Source: JAGVPT01 sp963827085
Lineage (GTDB): Bacteria; Bacteroidota; Ignavibacteria; UBA10030; UBA8401
DNA: 64,000 nucleotides
Direction of reading: 5' to 3'
Assembly (NCBI GenBank): GCA_963827085.1
Contig: CAWGZY010000003.1
Coordinates: 310,001-374,000, forward strand
The notes beneath the pieces were generated by a model. The model saw nothing but the letters and a program-made list of their open reading frames with translations. It was not told the origin of the DNA and searched no databases. The first letter of the stretch is position 1, and every line of letters begins with the position of its first letter. The position numbers and the translations under genes were made by a program. This document shows positions 26,901 to 34,942 of the stretch, piece after piece.

Positions 26901-27176
26901 CGGCGCGCCGCTGAGGCGATCGATCAGGATCTCATGAAAGAAAAACGATTCCACCGCCTCTTCCGCGATTTCAATTACAAGGATGAAATCGCACCGGAAC
27001 CGGAGGGAATCCCCAAGATCGATCCTAAAAAGATTCCGGTGAAAGAAAGGATTTCCAGTTTCCAGGAAGTCCTCTCGGGATTCACCGGAGAAGAAGCGTT
27101 ATTGGAAGCGACGCGGTGTCTGCGGTGCGACGTTAAATGCCATGAAGAACTAGGCCAAGGAGAATTCAATGGATAA
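23994..27176 (+). CDS. hydB: NuoF-like hydrogenase flavoprotein fused to GltD-like oxidoreductase
   Basis: The product has 1060 residues. Residues 25-110 form a thioredoxin-like [2Fe-2S] domain (GTCGIG, TGCFGFC). Residues about 190-550 are NuoF: LRGRGGAGFPTAIKWE (FMN and NADH site), CNADEGDPGAYMNR, CGEETALI, an SLBB segment VQTGGPSGGCIP and the [4Fe-4S] motif ESCGKCTPCREG. Instead of the usual C-terminal ferredoxin domain there is a GltD-type module (about 565-1050): CENSCPLHMNIPGYLQL, GAGPSGLTAAYYL (FAD), VVGAGNVAIDAARSCLRLGA (pyridine nucleotide) and YAGGDAVTGPATV. It ends with an LRCDVKC cysteine cluster. I infer a hydrogenase flavin subunit that adds a second NAD(P)H/FAD site, as in NfnB or glutamate synthase beta. 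It overlaps both neighbours. Confidence 0.9.
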   Translation: MIMKTIDPATLADLRKKGLKKLFPDVPKIFVGMGTCGIGNGAKEVYESLQKTIKAKNAAVQLAMTGCFGFCAEETLVNCYIPGMPLVILHKVSPKDADNIVNSMSKGIMPLKKALCKIERWDFFTSKMEFGVGLVSVPLWNEIPFFKGQKKIVLRESGLIDPENIEDYFAVGGYSALMKVLTEMTADSVLEEIKQSKLRGRGGAGFPTAIKWEMMKKVATDKKYIICNADEGDPGAYMNRNEIESDPHSLIEGMLIGAYVMGASEGIMYVRAEYPLAVERFKKAVAAAKEYGILGEHIFGSSFNFTLSHVEGAGAFVCGEETALIVSIEGKAGRPVPRPPYPAQKGLWGKPTNINNVETWFNIPVIVTIGGNEFAKFGTQNSTGTKVFSLVGKIKNTGLVELPLGTPLQNIIFQMGEGTGNKKRIRAVQTGGPSGGCIPVEYFNTPVDYESLTKLGTIMGSGGMVVMDQDNCMVDVARYFVEVTSKESCGKCTPCREGLAQALSLLNKITHGEGTMADLDTLERLAYVIRDSSLCGLGQTSSNPVLTTLRYFRDEYERHIIDKRCKAGVCENLFVALCENSCPLHMNIPGYLQLLKEGRIEEAFELTLRDNPLPGTVGRICYFHCQMRCRREMVDEPVNQGEIHRYLADIMYKMGKERVIYERLIKEKLSPTGKHIAIIGAGPSGLTAAYYLVRLGHTVTVYDSHAKAGGILQYGIPAYRLPKDGLNKELELFKKLGVKFVFNTRIGGELSLKVLTKKADAVFIAVGAQKDIELDIPGKGLTGVLRGYEFLEEFALGKKLNIGKKVVVVGAGNVAIDAARSCLRLGADVTIVYRRDKDEMPANAHEIKDATDETINFMFLSAPNRILGDLNGKVTGLEIHKMKFDGVDNAGRKKPVETGETAVIECSTVILAVGEKVDVPHAKEIGLELRSNGAIKVHHPSYRTNLPNVYAGGDAVTGPATVAEAMGIARRAAEAIDQDLMKEKRFHRLFRDFNYKDEIAPEPEGIPKIDPKKIPVKERISSFQEVLSGFTGEEALLEATRCLRCDVKCHEELGQGEFNG

Positions 27177-28998
27177 TGCAACGGTCAACATAAAAATCAA
27201 CGGGAACGACTATAAAGTTCCGCAGAATGTGACAATTCTGGAAGCGTGCAAACGCGCAGGCATTACGATACCGACTCTCTGCTACCTCGAAGATGTTGCC
27301 ACCAATGCTTCGTGCGCCGTCTGTGTCGTCGAAGTAAAAGGTGCACGGTCGCTGACGCGTTCCTGCTCAACGTGCGTCCGCGAAGGGATCGAGATCGCAA
27401 CCAGTTCTGCGCGCATCCGCGATGCACGAAAGACAAGCGTCGAGCTGCTGCTCGCCAACCATCCGAAGGATTGTCTCTCGTGCCTGCGGAACCAGAATTG
27501 CGAGCTGCAGTCGCTCGCAGCCGACCTCGGCATCAAGGAAAACGGGTTCGTCCGCACCAAGAAAAAGGAAATGCTGGACACGACCTCCGTTTCGATTACG
27601 AGGGATCCTAATAAATGCATTCTGTGCGGCAGATGTATCGCCGTTTGTCAAAATGTTCAAACAGTTTCCGCGATTGGACTATCGCAGCGCGGCATCCGCA
27701 CAAGAGTATCGACATACATGGAAAAAGGCCTCGGCAATGTCGCCTGTACGAATTGCGGACAGTGCGCGCTTGTCTGTCCCACCGGCGCTATTGTCGAGCG
27801 GGATGATACCGCAATGGTGTTTGAAGAGATTGCAAATCCGGACAAAGTTGTGGTCGTGCAAACGGCTCCGGCGATCCGGGTCGGCATCGGCGAAGCCATG
27901 GGAATGGAAGCCGGCAGCCTTGTGACGGGGCAAATGGTCGCAGGATTGCGGAGACTCGGATTCTCAAAAGTCTTCGACACACAATTCACCGCCGACTTGA
28001 CCATTATGGAAGAAGGACATGAACTGATCAAACGGATCACCACGAAAGGTGTTCTGCCGATGATCACGTCCTGCTCTCCCGGATGGATAAAATTCGCGGA
28101 GCACTTTTTCCCGCATGCCCTCGCACATCTTTCCACATGCAAATCGCCGCAGCAAATGTTCGGGGCGGTTGCAAAAACATACTACGCCGCAAAAATGGGA
28201 ATCGATCCGAGAAAGATCGTCGTCGTTTCAGTGATGCCGTGTACGGCAAAGAAGTACGAAGCGAAACGGCCGGAAATGATGAGCGCGTTTGAATACTGGA
28301 AAGAGAAAAAAGCCTGGTCGGATGACGACGCGTTCTACGATGTCGACTACGTTTTGACGACGCGCGAACTCGCGCGGATGTTCAAAGAGACCGGGATCCG
28401 GTTCGCGAAGCTTCCCCCGGAAGAATTCGACAGTCCTCTCGGTGAATCGACGGGAGCCGCCGTGATATTCGGCGCTACCGGCGGCGTGATGGAAGCCGCC
28501 CTTAGAACGGCGTACGAGGTCGTCACGGGCAAAACCCTCGCAGACATCAACTTTACTGCCGTCAGAGGAATGGAAGGAATCAAGGAAGCCGAGGTTGACA
28601 TGAATGGCGTGAAAGTGAAAGTAGCCGTTGCGCACACGCTCAAGAACGCTCGCGTACTGCTCGAGCAAATTGAACGGAAAGAATCGCCGTACACCTTCAT
28701 CGAAGTGATGACCTGCCCCGGCGGGTGCCTCGGCGGCGGCGGCCAGCCGATTCCGACAACGTGGGAAATCAGGAAAAAAAGAGCGGAGTCGATCTACAAA
28801 GAAGACGCCGGCAAACCGATCCGCAAATCGCACGAAAATCCGCAGGTCGCTGCACTGTACAAAGAATTCCTGAAAGAACCGCTGGGAGAAATGTCCCATC
28901 ACCTTCTTCATACGACGTACACGAAACGAGGACTTTTTGTGTGGCCCACAAACGGGAAGGAACAAGAAAAAGAACCTGCGCTTCAGGAAAAAAACTAA
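27169..28998 (+). CDS. hydA: [FeFe]-hydrogenase catalytic subunit
   Basis: The 609-residue protein contains an N-terminal [2Fe-2S] ferredoxin domain (residues 1-80), a His-ligated [4Fe-4S] site (NHPKDCLSCLRNQNCEL), two [4Fe-4S] motifs (CILCGRCIAVC, CTNCGQCALVC), and the H-cluster domain with L1 TSCSPGW, L2 MPCTAKKYE and L3 EVMTCPGGCLGGGGQP. A small-subunit-like tail (HPQ-type segment ENPQVAALYKEFLKEP) follows. L1 has Ser where the TSCCPGW form has a second Cys. The protein makes or uses H2 in the cytoplasm with HydB and HydC. The start overlaps hydB by 8 bases. The maturases HydEFG are not in the window. Confidence 0.93.
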   Translation: MDNATVNIKINGNDYKVPQNVTILEACKRAGITIPTLCYLEDVATNASCAVCVVEVKGARSLTRSCSTCVREGIEIATSSARIRDARKTSVELLLANHPKDCLSCLRNQNCELQSLAADLGIKENGFVRTKKKEMLDTTSVSITRDPNKCILCGRCIAVCQNVQTVSAIGLSQRGIRTRVSTYMEKGLGNVACTNCGQCALVCPTGAIVERDDTAMVFEEIANPDKVVVVQTAPAIRVGIGEAMGMEAGSLVTGQMVAGLRRLGFSKVFDTQFTADLTIMEEGHELIKRITTKGVLPMITSCSPGWIKFAEHFFPHALAHLSTCKSPQQMFGAVAKTYYAAKMGIDPRKIVVVSVMPCTAKKYEAKRPEMMSAFEYWKEKKAWSDDDAFYDVDYVLTTRELARMFKETGIRFAKLPPEEFDSPLGESTGAAVIFGATGGVMEAALRTAYEVVTGKTLADINFTAVRGMEGIKEAEVDMNGVKVKVAVAHTLKNARVLLEQIERKESPYTFIEVMTCPGGCLGGGGQPIPTTWEIRKKRAESIYKEDAGKPIRKSHENPQVAALYKEFLKEPLGEMSHHLLHTTYTKRGLFVWPTNGKEQEKEPALQEKN

Positions 28999-29007
28999 TC
29001 CGTTGGC

Positions 29008-29039
29008 GAGTGATGCCGTAGAATGTTGCGGCATCACTC
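29008..29039 (+). terminator. Terminator after the hydrogenase operon
   Basis: GAGTGATGCCG (29008-29018) pairs perfectly with CGGCATCACTC (29029-29039), followed by ACGCCACATTCTTTT. The U-run is delayed, so efficiency is uncertain, but the position 10 bases after hydA fits transcription termination. Confidence 0.65.
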
Positions 29040-29086
29040 ACGCCACATTCTTTTCTCGCCGCAAACAGATGAGCTCGATGGATGAG

Positions 29087-29182
29087 CCGTCTCGTTAAAA
29101 TTGTTTCTCGCCAAGCCGCTGGCGAAACCATCCCCCTTGGATTTGTGCGAGCCCTGCTTTTAGGATTATTCAGAAGCTTCCA
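29087..29182. repeat. Degenerate MITE-like repeat
   Basis: It contains TCTCGCCAAGCCGCTGGCGA, shared with the copy at 19051-19217, and the right end AGGATTATTCAGAAGCTTCC, close to the right end of the copy at 38327-38502. The left end has decayed. Confidence 0.5.
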
Positions 29183-29290
29183 AGATGCTGCTTAACCTTG
29201 TACGTTGAAGAACTAATCTCCGTCCAAGAATTGATTGACGATTCAGCATGATTGTGCCGGGTCGAACGTATTAACAGAAAGGGATATATC

Positions 29291-30625
29291 ATGCACCGCG
29301 TGAAAACATTTATATGGATCGTTGCCTTCGTTTCTTTGACAGTGGTGAGTTATGCTCAACCCAACTGGACTGTTCAATCAAACCCGCTCGGCGACAGTGC
29401 GCTGGGAAGAATTCAATTCGTCAGCCCGACCGAAGGGTGGATTTCCCAGTCGTATGGGCATCTTCTGCACACAACAAATGCCGGGTCGAGCTGGACGGTG
29501 GTTACACCTTTCCCCAATGATACCGTAGCGTGCATGACTGATCCGGCAAATTCGATGTGGTGGGTTAGTCAGACTCATGGATGGAAAATAAACTGGTTTG
29601 GAACAAGTTTTAGCGATGCGCATGGTGCTGTGGTGCAAAAAACCACCGACGGAGGAGCCACGTGGCAAAAGAAAGTCCTTTCATCTGCGGCTGGCGATAT
29701 GGGATTTCAAATTCAGTTTGTGGATGAAAACAACGGGTGGGCCTCCGTGTGGAACCCGTTGACAACAACTTTTACAACGCTTCGCAGTACTGACGGTGGA
29801 AACACATGGGATACGACCGGAACGGGGGGCATTTTTTATTTCGTCGATGCCAATAACGGCTGGGCTATTGGACCTCCGAAAATTTATCACACCACGAATG
29901 GAGGGGGACACTGGACCCCGCAATATGTAGATTCCACCCCGGGCCAGTTCCTGGCCATACAATTTACCGATCTCAACAATGGCTGGGTCGTTGGCGACAC
30001 TAATAAAATTCTCAAGACAACCGACGGCGGCGTCAACTGGACGGCAATTACCAATACGGGGATTCCACATGCCTTCAATTCCAAAGGCCTTTTCTTTTTG
30101 AACGCCAATATTGGTTGGATCGGCAGTAAAATTCAATATATGCCGTTCTCCGGCGACGTCGGCATCAATCTTTCTACAACGAATGGCGGTTCAACTTGGA
30201 CAACAAGTTCATTTACCGGGACGGAGAATTCGGATAACGCGTGGAGCATTTTCTTTGTCGATGCGAACACCGGGTGGTTTACGAGCGACGGCGGCGAAAT
30301 CGGACATACCACAAATGGCAGTTCGACAGGAGTACGCGATGCTGCGAAGAACCAAACACCGATCGGTTTCTCGCTGCAACAGAACTATCCAAATCCCTTC
30401 AATCCAACGACAGTGATCAGATATCAGGTTGCAAAGGCCGGCATAGTTCGTTTGAATGTGTATGATGTGCTGGGAAGAGAAGTTGCGACGCTTGTTAACG
30501 ATGTTAAACCGGCAGGATCGTACACGACAAGCTTTAATGCGGCAAACGTGCCAAGCGGAGTGTATTTCTATCGTCTGCAATCGGCGTCGTTCACCGATAC
30601 AAAACGGCTTGTGGTGCTCAAATAA
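29291..30625 (+). CDS. Secreted YCF48/BNR-repeat protein with sorting domain
   Basis: The ATG at 29291 (GAAAGGGA upstream) gives 444 residues with signal peptide MHRVKTFIWIVAFVSLTVVS. The body repeats the pattern F.D...GW......I..TtdGG..W (for example FVDANNGWAIGPPKIYHTTN), the YCF48-like or BNR beta-propeller seen in photosystem assembly factors and sialidase-like proteins. The C-terminus is QNYPNPFNPTTVIRYQV with a VPSGVYFYRLQS...TKRLVVLK end, a type IX sorting domain. I infer secretion to the surface; the ligand is unknown. It is monocistronic, preceded by a degenerate repeat. Confidence 0.85.
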   Translation: MHRVKTFIWIVAFVSLTVVSYAQPNWTVQSNPLGDSALGRIQFVSPTEGWISQSYGHLLHTTNAGSSWTVVTPFPNDTVACMTDPANSMWWVSQTHGWKINWFGTSFSDAHGAVVQKTTDGGATWQKKVLSSAAGDMGFQIQFVDENNGWASVWNPLTTTFTTLRSTDGGNTWDTTGTGGIFYFVDANNGWAIGPPKIYHTTNGGGHWTPQYVDSTPGQFLAIQFTDLNNGWVVGDTNKILKTTDGGVNWTAITNTGIPHAFNSKGLFFLNANIGWIGSKIQYMPFSGDVGINLSTTNGGSTWTTSSFTGTENSDNAWSIFFVDANTGWFTSDGGEIGHTTNGSSTGVRDAAKNQTPIGFSLQQNYPNPFNPTTVIRYQVAKAGIVRLNVYDVLGREVATLVNDVKPAGSYTTSFNAANVPSGVYFYRLQSASFTDTKRLVVLK

Positions 30626-30726
30626 TGTCAAATGCATTGGGCTTAGCAAATCGCTCACCGCAACCCGGACTGTTAAAACGAACAAATACCGCAGGACATT
30701 TGTAGGCGGGCTATAAACACTTTTAT

Positions 30727-30780
30727 CACCTCCCCTCTGCGCGTGAGCGTGTGGCGAAAGCGAGAGGGGTTGGGGGTGTG
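30727..30780. repeat. GC-rich palindromic repeat, intergenic copy 1
   Basis: CCCCTCT (30732-30738) and AGAGGGG (30763-30769) form arms inside CACCTCCCCTCT...AGAGGGGTTGGGGGTG. The composition and flanking steps resemble the palindromes at 34359, 36415 and 42990. It lies in the 196-base gap after the propeller gene, where I see nothing else. Confidence 0.45.
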
Positions 30781-30821
30781 CCAAAAAGAATTTTGGGTAA
30801 CTTCACTTAATAAACACAAAA

Positions 30822-31634
30822 ATGAAAAAAGTAGTTTTGATAACCGGGGCATCGTCCGGCATCGGCAAGCAAACCGCTCTCCTATTGATTCAGCAAGGCC
30901 TTATTGTCTATGGATCTGCCCGAAGATTAGAGAAGATGCAGGATCTGAAAGAAGCAGGCGTCCGTTTGCTGCACATGGATGTTACCGATGACGCTTCAAT
31001 GAGAAAAGGCGTTCAGGAAATAATTGAAACTGAAAAGCGGATCGATGTTCTTGTCAATAACGCAGGTTACGGTTCGTACGGCGCGCTGGAAGATGTTCCC
31101 GTCTCGGAAGCGAAATATCAATTCGATGTAAATGTTTTCGGATTAGCAAGATTGATTCAGCTGGCGCTTCCGCACATGAGGAGTCAAAAATCCGGCAGGA
31201 TAATCAATGTATCTTCGATCGGCGGGAAAATCGGCGAACCGCATGGTGCCTGGTACCACGCGGCGAAATTTGCTGTGGAAGGATTGAGCGACAGTTTACG
31301 GATGGAACTAAAGCAGTTTGGCATTGACGTCGTTGTTATCGAACCCGGAGGGATTAAAACGGAATGGAACGCAATTGCGAGAGAGCACTTAGTCAAAATG
31401 TCGGGCAATTCCGTTTATAGCGACTCGGCAAAGAAACATGCTAAGATGTACGAACGGGGAGACAAGTTCGGTTCTGAACCAATTGTTATAGCTAAAGTAA
31501 TTGCAAAAGCGATCCGCTCGAAGACTCCGAGAACAAGGTATGCAGCAGGCGGAGGAGCAAAACCTATTTTGTTCGCGAGAAGAATCTTGACGGATAAGGC
31601 TTTTGACAGACTGGTGCTGATGGTCATGAAATAA
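30822..31634 (+). CDS. Short-chain dehydrogenase/reductase
   Basis: The 270-residue protein has the SDR Rossmann motif TGASSGIGKQTALLL, NNAGYGSYGALEDV, the serine of RIINVSSIGGKIGEP and the catalytic YHAAKFAVEG (Tyr-x-x-x-Lys), all in order and at normal length. It would oxidise or reduce an alcohol or ketone with NAD(P). The classical subfamily resembles YdfG and retinol-dehydrogenase-like enzymes, so the substrate cannot be set. No clear Shine-Dalgarno sequence precedes the ATG. It appears monocistronic. Confidence 0.92.
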   Translation: MKKVVLITGASSGIGKQTALLLIQQGLIVYGSARRLEKMQDLKEAGVRLLHMDVTDDASMRKGVQEIIETEKRIDVLVNNAGYGSYGALEDVPVSEAKYQFDVNVFGLARLIQLALPHMRSQKSGRIINVSSIGGKIGEPHGAWYHAAKFAVEGLSDSLRMELKQFGIDVVVIEPGGIKTEWNAIAREHLVKMSGNSVYSDSAKKHAKMYERGDKFGSEPIVIAKVIAKAIRSKTPRTRYAAGGGAKPILFARRILTDKAFDRLVLMVMK

Positions 31635-31855
31635 ACGAAGAACAGCGGCCAGCTGGACCGGCTCACCCGCGACGGTTCATCCTTCGATGCATCCCGCTAA
31701 AGCGGGACTTACTCAGGATGAACATGTTTGTGTAAATACAAAATTATTTTTAGAAACGGCACCGGCTTCGTACAAAATCTGCGATCATAATACAGGAAAA
31801 GGTTATTGGCAATTGGTAACGATAGCGGGCCACAGAGAATAATGACAGCAATATA

Positions 31856-32776
31856 GTGGAGGACGCTATTACATACGAAGTCTATCTCTATGGCATGATC
31901 ACTTCGAGTACAGTGTATATCCTCGATGAAGGTTTTTCATTCCCTCAACCGAATCACTACGCAGAAATAAAACAATATCTCCCTTCCGTTGGAGGAGAAG
32001 CGGTCAATTCAGCCATCATGTTGTCAAAGCTAGGCGTCAAAACGAAGCTCGACGGCAACTGGCTGAATCAAAACAACGCCAATAAAGTCTTCGACATCTT
32101 AAAGCCCTTCGATATTGATGTATCACGCCTGGCGGTAAAACCAACTTACGGCACCGAGGAAATTGTCATCACCGACAAAGATTCGCGTACGGTGTTCGGC
32201 AACTTTGCAAAATTCCATTCGGGAGAAAAACAATGGAATGCGCCTGAAGAAATAGATATTCAGAATGCGGATCTCGTTTCTTTGGATCCATACTTCAAAG
32301 AGGAATCTCTGCTCGTCGCTCAAATGTGCGTCCGGCATAAGAAACCGTACGCCACGATCGACTGCACGTACGACAATTTCATGGCTCAGAATGCCGATGC
32401 CGTGATCATCTCTCATGAACTGCGCGAACAGGCATACCGCGACCGCAATATGCTCGAAGTTTTTGAACAGTATCAGGCACACTGCAAAGGTCTCATCATT
32501 TTCACATTCGGGAGCGACGAGCTCTGGTACGCACGCCGCGGGCAAACGATAAAAAAGTTTCAGCCGTACACGATTACACCGATCGACACGACCGGGGCCG
32601 GCGATACATTCCGCGCGGGAATTATCTATGGATTATTGCAATCATGGAATGATGAAGCGACGATCGATTTCGCATCCGCTGTCGCCGCTTGCGTCTGCCT
32701 CACAATTCCACACGCATTGAACGCGCCCGGATTGGATGGCGTGCTGCGGTTCATGGAAGAAAATAAACGAAAGTAA
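31856..32776 (+). CDS. PfkB-family sugar or nucleoside kinase
   Basis: The 306-residue product shows the ribokinase fold: SVGGEAVNSAIMLSKLGVKT (PfkB signature 1 region) and DTTGAGDTFRAGIIYGLL (signature 2, with the catalytic Asp of GAGD). It phosphorylates a small sugar or related molecule using ATP. The start is a GTG at 31856 with poor ribosome site; an ATG 13 codons later would cut into the first beta strand (YEVYLYG). Neighbours give no pathway hint. The 221-base gap upstream holds nothing I recognise. Confidence 0.85.
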   Translation: MEDAITYEVYLYGMITSSTVYILDEGFSFPQPNHYAEIKQYLPSVGGEAVNSAIMLSKLGVKTKLDGNWLNQNNANKVFDILKPFDIDVSRLAVKPTYGTEEIVITDKDSRTVFGNFAKFHSGEKQWNAPEEIDIQNADLVSLDPYFKEESLLVAQMCVRHKKPYATIDCTYDNFMAQNADAVIISHELREQAYRDRNMLEVFEQYQAHCKGLIIFTFGSDELWYARRGQTIKKFQPYTITPIDTTGAGDTFRAGIIYGLLQSWNDEATIDFASAVAACVCLTIPHALNAPGLDGVLRFMEENKRK

Positions 32777-32906
32777 GTAGAATAAATCGGGTTCACTTTT
32801 GCAGGTAGAGCGTCAGCAAAAATGTAGCAGCAGTAATTAACGGTCACGTACGAGAGCAAAGGCATTAGTCTTAAAAGGTCACACTACTAAAGGAAGGAGA
32901 AAGATC

Positions 32907-34836
32907 ATGCATAGATCTCACCTGTTTTTATGTATCGCCTTCATCTGCAGCGTCGCTAACGCTCAATGGGGAAGCGCGCTTAATTTCAATAACTCGTCTC
33001 AGTACGCTCATCTCGGTGCGCCGGTTGATACAATTACCGATAACCTGACAATGGAAGCATGGGTGAAGTGGACGGGCAACACGAGTCAACTCCAACCTAT
33101 AGTCTTTAACGGCGGCGCGGACACTTGCGGGTATGGATTAATACTCTATTCCGACGATCATATTTCAATATTACTTGGTAATGTGGACTGGGGTATTTCA
33201 GATTCAGTACTTCACCCCGGCGTGTGGACTCATCTCGCCATGGTAAGGAACAACGGCAATTGGTCGCTCTATCTTGACGGATCGAGTATAGCAATGTCAA
33301 GGCTTACTAATCAAACCCCAAAAACGCCAAACACAGATTTTTACGTTGGCGCAGCTAACCATTCAAACTCTTTCTTTAACGGCGCGATTGATGAAGTGCG
33401 CATTTCAAAAGTCGCACGATATACCTCGAACTTCACGCCGCAGTCAGCACCATTCACAGCCGATGCTAATACCTTCGCCTTGTATCATTTTGATGAAGGC
33501 TCCGGTTTAACAACTGCAGACTCCTCAGAAAATGGAAATACTCTTACACTCATCAGCAGTCCAACATGGGTCGCGGGCAACAACACCAGAATGGCCGGAT
33601 CTGCATTGAAATTCGGCGGAAGCAACGACTATGTCTCTATTCCATCGGCGTTTCTCTCCGCTGTAACAAGCCAAATCACTCTTGAGGCATGGGTCAACCT
33701 TTCCGGTTCCGGAGAAACCGCAAGAATCATTGATCGCATTACAGTGGCAACCGGTGATGGATTCTTGCTCGATTTATATAGCGGTCAGCCGAGAATCATT
33801 GTCGGTTCCGCTACTGCCCAATCACCAAGCGTTCTTCCGGCAAACGCCTGGTACCATATTGCGGGAACATACAATGGCGACTCAGTGCGGATCTATGTCA
33901 ACGGAGTATGTACAGATTCATCAGAGGTCAGCGGCAGCGTTCCTACTAATTCGCATGACGTGTATATTGGTATTGATCAGAACCACGCAAGCCACTTTAC
34001 CGGAACGATCGACGAAGTGCGGATATGGAATACTGCGCGAAATGCATCGGAGATCGTCGCAGATATGAATAATTTCTACACTGGAACTCCTACAGGCCTT
34101 ATTGGATACTGGCAATTCAATGAAGAGGTGGGACCAGTAACGTACGACGCGATAAACAGGTACTGCTGCAACGCTGGAGAGTTTTAGCTTCAATAGCTCT
34201 GATGGATGGGTGATCTCTGGTGTACCGGTAACTACATCAGAACTGCCAGTGGAACTTACGTCCTTCGCTGCATCCGCTTCCAATCTCACCACAGTCCTTG
34301 CCTGGAGAACCGCGACCGAAGTGAACAACGCGGGATTTGATATCGAGAGAAAACCTCTCCCTAACCCTCCCCTATCAGGGGAGGGAATTAAAGGGTGGGG
34401 TCGTGTCGGCTCAGTAGCCGGTGCGGGCACGTCCAACATTCCCCACAATTATTCTTATACGGACAATGTCGGAACTGCCGGAACATATTCATACCGCTTG
34501 AAGCAGATCGACCATAACGGCGCATTCACATATTCACAGGAAGTACAAGTGCAAGTCGGTACCGCGCCGAAGGTCTTCGGGCTTGCTCAGAATTATCCGA
34601 ATCCTTTCAACCCGACGACGACATTGCAGTTCACAGTGCCGAACGATGGACGGGCGACGCTGAAAGTCTATAACACGATTGGGCAGGAAGTCGCGACGCT
34701 CTTTGACGGAGTTACTACAGCGGGAGAATATCATCAGGCAACATTCGACGGTTCACGGTTTGCCAGCGGCATCTATTTTGCGCGCCTTCAATTCGGCGGA
34801 CAAACGATCGTCAAGAAATTACTTATGACAAAATGA
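32907..34836 (+). pseudogene. Secreted LamG-domain protein with sorting domain, frameshifted
   Basis: From 32907 (AAGGAGAAAGATC upstream) the frame encodes a signal peptide and two LamG/concanavalin-like domains (LTMEAWVKWTGN... and ITLEAWVNLSGSGE...), each followed by DEVRI and WNTARNASEI motifs. The frame stops at 34187 after NRYCCNAGEF. If the A at 34158 is skipped, it continues GTAATLESFSFNSSDGW into the downstream frame (from 34210) with PVELTSF, a fibronectin-like stretch and NYPNPFNPTTTLQF sorting domain ending VKKLLMTK. One extra base therefore splits a single gene. This could be a true mutation or an assembly error. An in-frame GC-rich palindrome lies at 34359. Confidence 0.8.
34359..34395. 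repeat. GC-rich palindromic repeat inside a coding region, copy 2
   Basis: CCCTCCCCT (34365-34373), loop ATC, AGGGGAGGG (34377-34385), with outer CCCTAA and TTAAAGGG arms. It is translated as PNPPLSGEGIKGWG in the sorting-domain protein and adds residues absent from the usual ERK...W.KVG pattern of this domain. Confidence 0.7.
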
Positions 34837-34942
34837 TCGAGTGTTCTTCGGTGAAGCGATCGCAGCCAAATGATTTAAAAGTTCCATGTCAAACAAAAAT
34901 CCATGCATCAACTCACGCTGGCCACTATTTGAGGAGAACCTT

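Noticed and set aside
25158..29037. Long minus-strand open frames opposite the hydrogenase operon (for example 25158-25610, 25629-26132, 28228-29037)
   Set aside because: They mirror GC-rich coding sequence of clear plus-strand genes, have no ribosome sites and show biased composition (Phe-, Arg-rich). They are shadows.
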